This document shows positions 59,541-64,000 of a stretch of 64,000 nucleotides of DNA, piece after piece (the first letter of the stretch is position 1; each line of letters opens with the position of its first letter). Both the position numbers and the translations under genes were made by a program. The DNA lies in the NCBI GenBank assembly GCA_910574455.1, contig CAJSYZ010000003.1, positions 992,001-1,056,000 of the forward strand, in the 5' to 3' direction. Below the pieces are notes generated by a model, which saw only the letters and a list, made by a program, of their open reading frames with translations, searched no databases and was not told the origin of the DNA. Origin of the DNA: Trichaptum fuscoviolaceum (taxonomy: Eukaryota > Basidiomycota > Agaricomycetes > Hymenochaetales > Trichaptaceae).

Positions 59541-61046
59541 ATGCCCTTTGGTCTTGTTCGTACTTCGGAAACACCTGTACCACCTCTTGACTGTCTCCCT
59601 ACAGAACTACTCAGCGATATCTTTGAATGGTGCCTACCAGACGACGCCAGTCGGCGCGATGCACCGCTGCACCGCCTCGCACCATGGACACTTACATGGG
59701 TGTGTCGTCAATGGCGCATCGTTTGCCTCTCGAACCCAAAGCTCTGGACGAGAATCAAATTAGGGCATTATGGCTCGGAGCCAGCCGGTGACGAGCAAAT
59801 TCTAGATTTGTGGCTGTCGCGATCCAGTATCCTCCCGCTGCACATTTCGCTCACGCATGAGATGAATGATAGCCTTCAGTCCGTGGTTCTCAATGACGAT
59901 AGGAAGCAAGCATACCTCCGAGGTATGCTTGTCGTATTCAACAAGGTGATCTCCGTCTCGCACCGGTGGCGTGTATTCAAAATACATACGCTCGAGCCCA
60001 ATGCGTTGGAGCCCATTCTCAGCGCGCTCGTCATTGGCGCTCCGTGCCTCGAGAGTATGGTTGTTTCTACGAAATACCTTGGCTTTTTTGGAGACATCCG
60101 AATACTGGACCTTTCGCTCTGTCCAAATCTCAGAGCTGTCCAACTACTCTGCCCAAAAATATGCCCATCACCGTACCAAGAGTCTCCTATGGCGAGTATG
60201 CAGCATTTAAACCTAAGGTTCTGTACTTCCGTGGAAGATTGTCTGCGCTGGCTTGATATGTGCCCGATTCTAGAAACAATGAAGGTCCGATTGTTCTCCG
60301 CTCGACCGGGATTTAACGAGTTGCGATATAGCAGAATGCAAAATATTCAGCGTATCAGGCGCTTGAGCAAGCTTCGTTACTTCGAGCTGCACTGCTTCTC
60401 TGTTGATCCGAGCCCTGCTGTTCTCCTGGATCTGCTTGAACTACCGAATCTGAAGCATCTTTTGGTTAACATGCACGACATGTCTGCGTATCACGAATGG
60501 TCGCATGCTTTCGACTTGATCCAGCGCTCGAAGGCCAGCCTCGAGGTACTGGAGCTTTGGGGAGCAACTGCTACGAGGAACGTTTTCGATTGCTTGCGAT
60601 GCTCTCCAAGACTTCATACCCTGTCTCTGGGTCGCTCAATGACCGTCGACGATATCTTATCCAATTTAAAGGTCAGATCAAACCCCCGATTTCTAGACGA
60701 TACTCAAGCTAGTCTTGTCGCCGAGACGAAAGATGATATTCTTTGCCCAAATCTGGAAGTCGTGAACCTTTCAGACTCATCTTGGTCACTCGACGTGCTT
60801 GTAGATATGGTAACCTCACGATGTACAAGGCCCTGCAATATCCAGCAAAAGGAGAGCTCACGATGTCGTGCATTACGACGCCTTGGTCTTGACGCTACGG
60901 CTTTGCCATCAGTCCTTAATCATATGGATATTGGTGTGTGCACGGAAAAAGGCCTTTCTATTGGCGTAGTAGATGGTCAACTATTTACGAGCATCCTGGC
61001 ATCTCCAAGACTTAACTTCGACGAGCCGCTATTTGATGAGCCATGA
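59541..61046 (+). CDS. F-box/LRR protein (501 aa, single exon)
   Basis: The N-terminus holds an F-box-like motif, LDCLPTELLSDIFEWCLPDD...APWTLTWVCRQWRIVCLSNPKLW (about residues 17-75), expected to bind Skp1 in an SCF ubiquitin ligase. The remainder is a chain of leucine-rich strands (LRAVQLLCP, MQHLNLRFC, LRYFELHCF, LKHLLVNMH, LEVLELWGA, LHTLSLGRS, LEVVNLSDS). It is complete and uninterrupted, and not closely related to the F-box copies at 20.9, 35.4 and 47.6 kb; it follows the common Agaricomycete F-box-like pattern with PTELL and W-x-C-R-x-W. Target is unknown. Confidence 0.9.
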   Translation: MPFGLVRTSETPVPPLDCLPTELLSDIFEWCLPDDASRRDAPLHRLAPWTLTWVCRQWRIVCLSNPKLWTRIKLGHYGSEPAGDEQILDLWLSRSSILPLHISLTHEMNDSLQSVVLNDDRKQAYLRGMLVVFNKVISVSHRWRVFKIHTLEPNALEPILSALVIGAPCLESMVVSTKYLGFFGDIRILDLSLCPNLRAVQLLCPKICPSPYQESPMASMQHLNLRFCTSVEDCLRWLDMCPILETMKVRLFSARPGFNELRYSRMQNIQRIRRLSKLRYFELHCFSVDPSPAVLLDLLELPNLKHLLVNMHDMSAYHEWSHAFDLIQRSKASLEVLELWGATATRNVFDCLRCSPRLHTLSLGRSMTVDDILSNLKVRSNPRFLDDTQASLVAETKDDILCPNLEVVNLSDSSWSLDVLVDMVTSRCTRPCNIQQKESSRCRALRRLGLDATALPSVLNHMDIGVCTEKGLSIGVVDGQLFTSILASPRLNFDEPLFDEP

Positions 61047-61049
61047 TGT

Positions 61050-61454
61050 TCAGTTCGGAGAATCTCCTGCACCACCTGCAAGAAAATGTGGGGAAATGGG
61101 ATATTTTCGAACCTCACGATTGACATAGAACAGGCGAAGCAATGACAGAGACTGTAAATGTGCTACAGAATGGTATGCCAACAACTGTAAAACACTATCT
61201 CCCAAGCTTTCTCTCTCGAATGAATAAAGCAATGTAGCTGATGGCATGTATTTTGGAGAGCCTATCAGAGCTACAACATAGACCGCTAAGCAATGCGGCA
61301 GGGTGACGAACATCCAGGACAATTTAAAAAAACCTCCATCAAGAACTCTCATTAGAAAAGGCAATGACTTTGTACTCACGTCGGCCGTTGACGTCGTAGC
61401 GGGACCCGCAGCTGCAATCCTGGCTTCAAACAGCGATAGGGCAGCAAAGGCCAT
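61050..61454 (-). CDS. Hypothetical membrane-associated ORF (134 aa)
   Basis: The frame MAFAALSLFEARIAAAGP...SWMFVTLPHCLAVYVVALIG has one likely membrane span near residues 45-65 and an N-terminal hydrophobic stretch. A GTGAGT donor inside (after TTSTAD) suggests it could be the first exons of a spliced gene instead of a complete ORF. No family is recognised with confidence. It ends 4 nt from the F-box stop on the opposite strand. Confidence 0.3.
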   Translation of the reverse strand: MAFAALSLFEARIAAAGPATTSTADVSTKSLPFLMRVLDGGFFKLSWMFVTLPHCLAVYVVALIGSPKYMPSATLLYSFERESLGDSVLQLLAYHSVAHLQSLSLLRLFYVNREVRKYPISPHFLAGGAGDSPN

Positions 61455-62670
61455 TAGGAATGGAGAGATTGAGATGCATAATGCTTTATCTATGAGCGAG
61501 TGTAGGCGTTAGCTTGAATATCACGGACGAACTGATTTCTTATGAAACATCTGTTCATTGGGTCCCATGTTTTATAGTGTAGATGTCCGAATTCGCCGAA
61601 CTATATGTTTTTGTTCCGTCCGCAGTCCTAGATACGAAACAATCGCTAAAAGAATAAACATCGCGTACAGTGCGATTGCGCCGCAAGTTATCTTGTGATA
61701 TTAATGCCTTTTGATACATTCCAATCACGAACGCATAAGCATGACGGTGAAAAAGTGAGTGGTGCATATATGGCACATGTGGAGTTGTAGATATATCTCC
61801 AGAGCATTTGTTTAGATTGCTAGCAAATGTCTTATGTCTTCCTTCCTCTTGACATATCAAGATCTTATAGAACCTCAAAGAATAGCATTAATGTCGAAAG
61901 TGCAACGCTTGAACCAATGAGGTACGTACATGTATCCGACCTCCTTTCATAATTTGTTAAAGGCACGCAAAGATACACAGTCTAAGTTAGTTGAGTCCGT
62001 GGTTGAAATAGTTGGTGTGGGTTGTGCCACTTGTGCGTTCTATCCATGTAATGCATCACGGATAGTTGGTCATCAGAAGATTTGATCTCATGAGCAACCT
62101 CTCCCGAAACGTATCGGCAACAATAACAATTGCCTGCGATGACTCTCCTCAAATAGGCACCTACGGTATCATTGGATTTTTGTGTGGGTGCCTGGAAGCC
62201 TTCGCGTGGAAATTGATGGCGCTGCTGAGCCGATGGACAGCGGTGAGCCTGAGAACTACATGATTAGAGTTGCATTTTGTGCCTTGATAAACGAACCGAT
62301 TGCTGCTGTGCTACATATACATATCATGTAGACCTATTGTACCGAGCAGGCACCCGTCCTGTGATGGTCATTCCTTGTTGACAGGATGTCAAGATGACAT
62401 ACCTGAGAGCCGCGGGGGATGCCTGGATTATGCATCCCAAGGGTTCGGAGCATGACGGCCCTACGTATGGCAGTGGTATTGATTTACTGCATCACTGCCG
62501 GCTTGCTGTTTCTCGTATTCCATTCCCTTCAGGGTAGATTTGGGATGTCTGCCAGCAACATGGCATTGACTCTTGTGCCACAGAAGGGGATAGGAGAAAT
62601 TACATGCCAAGGCGAAGGACGAGCACATACGAAGAGACAGTCAGGTTGGCTTGTTATCGGCACTCAAGCG
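61455..62670. other. Intergenic
   Basis: Short frames only, such as 61555-61878 on the minus strand, without recognisable features. The stretch gatggcgctgctgagccg at 62215 recurs in diverged form at 63253. Confidence 0.4.
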
Positions 62671-62676
62671 TATAAA
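62671..62676 (+). promoter_or_regulatory. TATA box of the secreted peptide gene
   Basis: TATAAA lies 69 nt before the ATG at 62740. A similar box with similar surroundings (gt-TATAAAGGC) is at 63976-63981. Confidence 0.65.
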
Positions 62677-62739
62677 GGCTCTTCGGCCCCAGGTTTTCAT
62701 AGCTATATCATCCACGAAACGCCCGACTGTTCACCAACA

Positions 62740-62978
62740 ATGTTCTTCAACTTCAAGTCCATCACACTTTCTGTATTACTCACTGTCGGACTGGCCTCAT
62801 TGGCAACCGCTTGTCAACCCACGGGCGCAAGTTGTGGTGCGGAAATTCATCCGAGTACGTGCTGCTCGAGGGCATGCGAGGCTGGGAGCGATCCTACTAT
62901 TGGAGTAAGCAGTATTCTAGCAATGGGTCGGCCGCTAGGTCAACAGTAACTTACTCCTCACATAGACATGTCTTTAAT
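62740..62978 (+). CDS. Small secreted cysteine-rich peptide, knottin-like (58 aa)
   Basis: Exons 62740-62904 and 62967-62978 join in phase across a 62-nt intron and give 58 residues. Residues 1-24 are a typical signal peptide (Lys near the start, hydrophobic core, ATA before the cut), so the mature form would start at Cys25. Cysteines at 25, 32, 41, 42, 46 and 57 have spacing C-x6-C-x8-CC-x3-C-x10-C, the six-cysteine order with central CC seen in inhibitor cystine knot peptides. The sixth Cys comes only from the spliced second exon, which supports the splice. Activity is unknown; fungal peptides of this type may act in defence or interaction. Nothing in the sequence shows toxicity. Confidence 0.65.
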
Positions 62979-64000
62979 CTTCCGTATAGAAACGCTGGGT
63001 CCTGATTGTGGTGGTGTTGATGAGGTTGTTACTCTACTTGAATGACGGCTCTGTGTTTCCGATGAGATAAATTTTGTACATCCGAGAGATGAATTTCCAT
63101 GTACGCAGAAAGCTTGAAGCCTGGGAATGGAGACTGCAACATGTACTTAAAAGATATCAGTCAAATGTGCATTTCGGCAGACTCGGACACGTATCTTCTG
63201 CACTTTAGTGGCCTGTACAAAGACAGATTAATTATAGCTTCTGTGTTCTAGTTGATGGTCCTGCTGAGCCGAATAACAGTACTGAGTCCCTGGCTCCCAC
63301 CCGGCGAGCATGAGACTCGCCAGTTAAATATGTGAGCAGGCTCGGAGTCCCACGATGCGGGACAATCTGACGCGAGCGTCACGCGTCAAGTCGCGTCGCG
63401 TCACGGTCTCTATATCGATCGATTACGACGGACAAGGCCGACAAAGACAGTGTCGACGCGACAAAGACCGCAAGATATTTGCGACTCATCACTCATCTCT
63501 TTCGATTAATGACATAATTTTTAGGGGTTTCTCCGTGACTGACAGCAGCTTGGGGATATCGTTCCCTCGGCAGCCTGACTTGACTCGGAAGCCGCTCTGA
63601 AGTAAGGGACTGTTCAGTGCTCATGTGGACCCGAGATGTAAAGAATAGGCACTCGCCATATTTATTCCCTTTCGACAGGTTGACAAAATTCCATTCTTGA
63701 GAAGCAATACACATGACTACACTTGCGCTTCCTTGTGGACCAGAGACCGAGGGCCCACAATCTGCAGTCATAAACCCGAGGATGACAGTGATAAAAACAG
63801 AATTAATTTGTCTCTTCGGACTCACTGGCGGATTTAGGGAAGTCATAGGGTATCTCTGGAGAAAATGGCATTGAACCGTGTGCTCACCAGGAACATCAGA
63901 GAAAAGACATGCCAAGTCTGAAAGATAGACTCTGACTCTATACGGTCAGAGGTCGGTTCCTACAGCGTTCAAATGTATAAAGGCCATTCGTCTTCAGAGT
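62979..64000. other. Right edge; possible promoter of a second peptide gene
   Basis: No complete gene is seen. TATAAA at 63976-63981 lies 19 nt from the window end in a context like that of the peptide gene at 62671, and gatgg-cctgctgagccg near 63253 echoes 62215. A tandem copy of the peptide gene may start just outside the window. Confidence 0.35.

Noticed and set aside
60700..61050. Intron or frameshift in the 501-aa F-box gene
   Set aside because: The frame is open from ATG to stop with LRR periodicity throughout.
62419..62949. A 176-aa unspliced protein starting at 62419
   Set aside because: The TATA box at 62671 and the signal peptide at 62740 lie inside this frame, so the true start is at 62740.
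1..64000. CRISPR arrays, rRNA, tRNA, bacterial operons
   Set aside because: No regularly spaced repeats, no rRNA-like stretches, no tRNA boxes recognised; gene structure is eukaryotic.

Overview
The window looks like nuclear DNA of a filamentous basidiomycete, most likely an Agaricomycete. Reasons: genes carry many 50-75 nt GT-AG introns, promoters have TATA boxes about 60-80 nt before the ATG, and the families present (UbiA-type enzymes, GT1 glycosyltransferases, F-box/LRR proteins, fungal AAA+ ATPases, small cysteine-rich secreted proteins, a zinc-knuckle LINE) are typical of that group. No rRNA, tRNA, CRISPR or prokaryotic feature was seen. Homologies are by eye; no search was run.

Region 1 (1-7.5 kb) is a graveyard: two tandem broken copies of the N-terminal part of a CSE1/exportin-2-like gene, several copies of a hairpin-forming repeat, and a nested transposon (an ORF1-only LINE with its own target duplication inside a small TIR element with its own target duplication), then a 190-bp tandem repeat.

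Region 2 (7.5-15.5 kb) holds a UDP-glycosyltransferase gene that splices cleanly into 512 codons, and two divergent, intact UbiA-family genes (294 and 300 aa) with matching internal exon lengths. Together they could make and glycosylate a terpenoid or other prenyl product.

Region 3 (15.7-58.4 kb) is a large inverted segmental duplication. Left arm: zinc-finger gene (-), AAA+ ATPase (-), F-box gene (+), 3' part of a low-complexity GATA-like gene (-). The right arm repeats the same order in inverse orientation: GATA-like fragment (46.4-47.0), F-box (-), AAA+ (+), an extra AAA+ (+), zinc finger (+). A further AAA+ copy (43.7-46.1) and a further F-box relic (35.4-36.7) lie inside. Of four AAA+ copies, two look intact (684 and 692 aa), one carries a stop that may be bypassed by splicing, and one is broken. 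Of three sister F-box copies, one is intact. Between the arms lie a 1396-aa GATA-like regulator, 5 kb of GC-rich gene-free DNA, an SDR oxidoreductase (270 aa) and an alpha/beta hydrolase (356 aa).

Region 4 (58.4-64 kb) has an unrelated intact F-box/LRR gene (501 aa), a doubtful membrane ORF, and a 58-aa secreted peptide with a knottin-like six-cysteine pattern.
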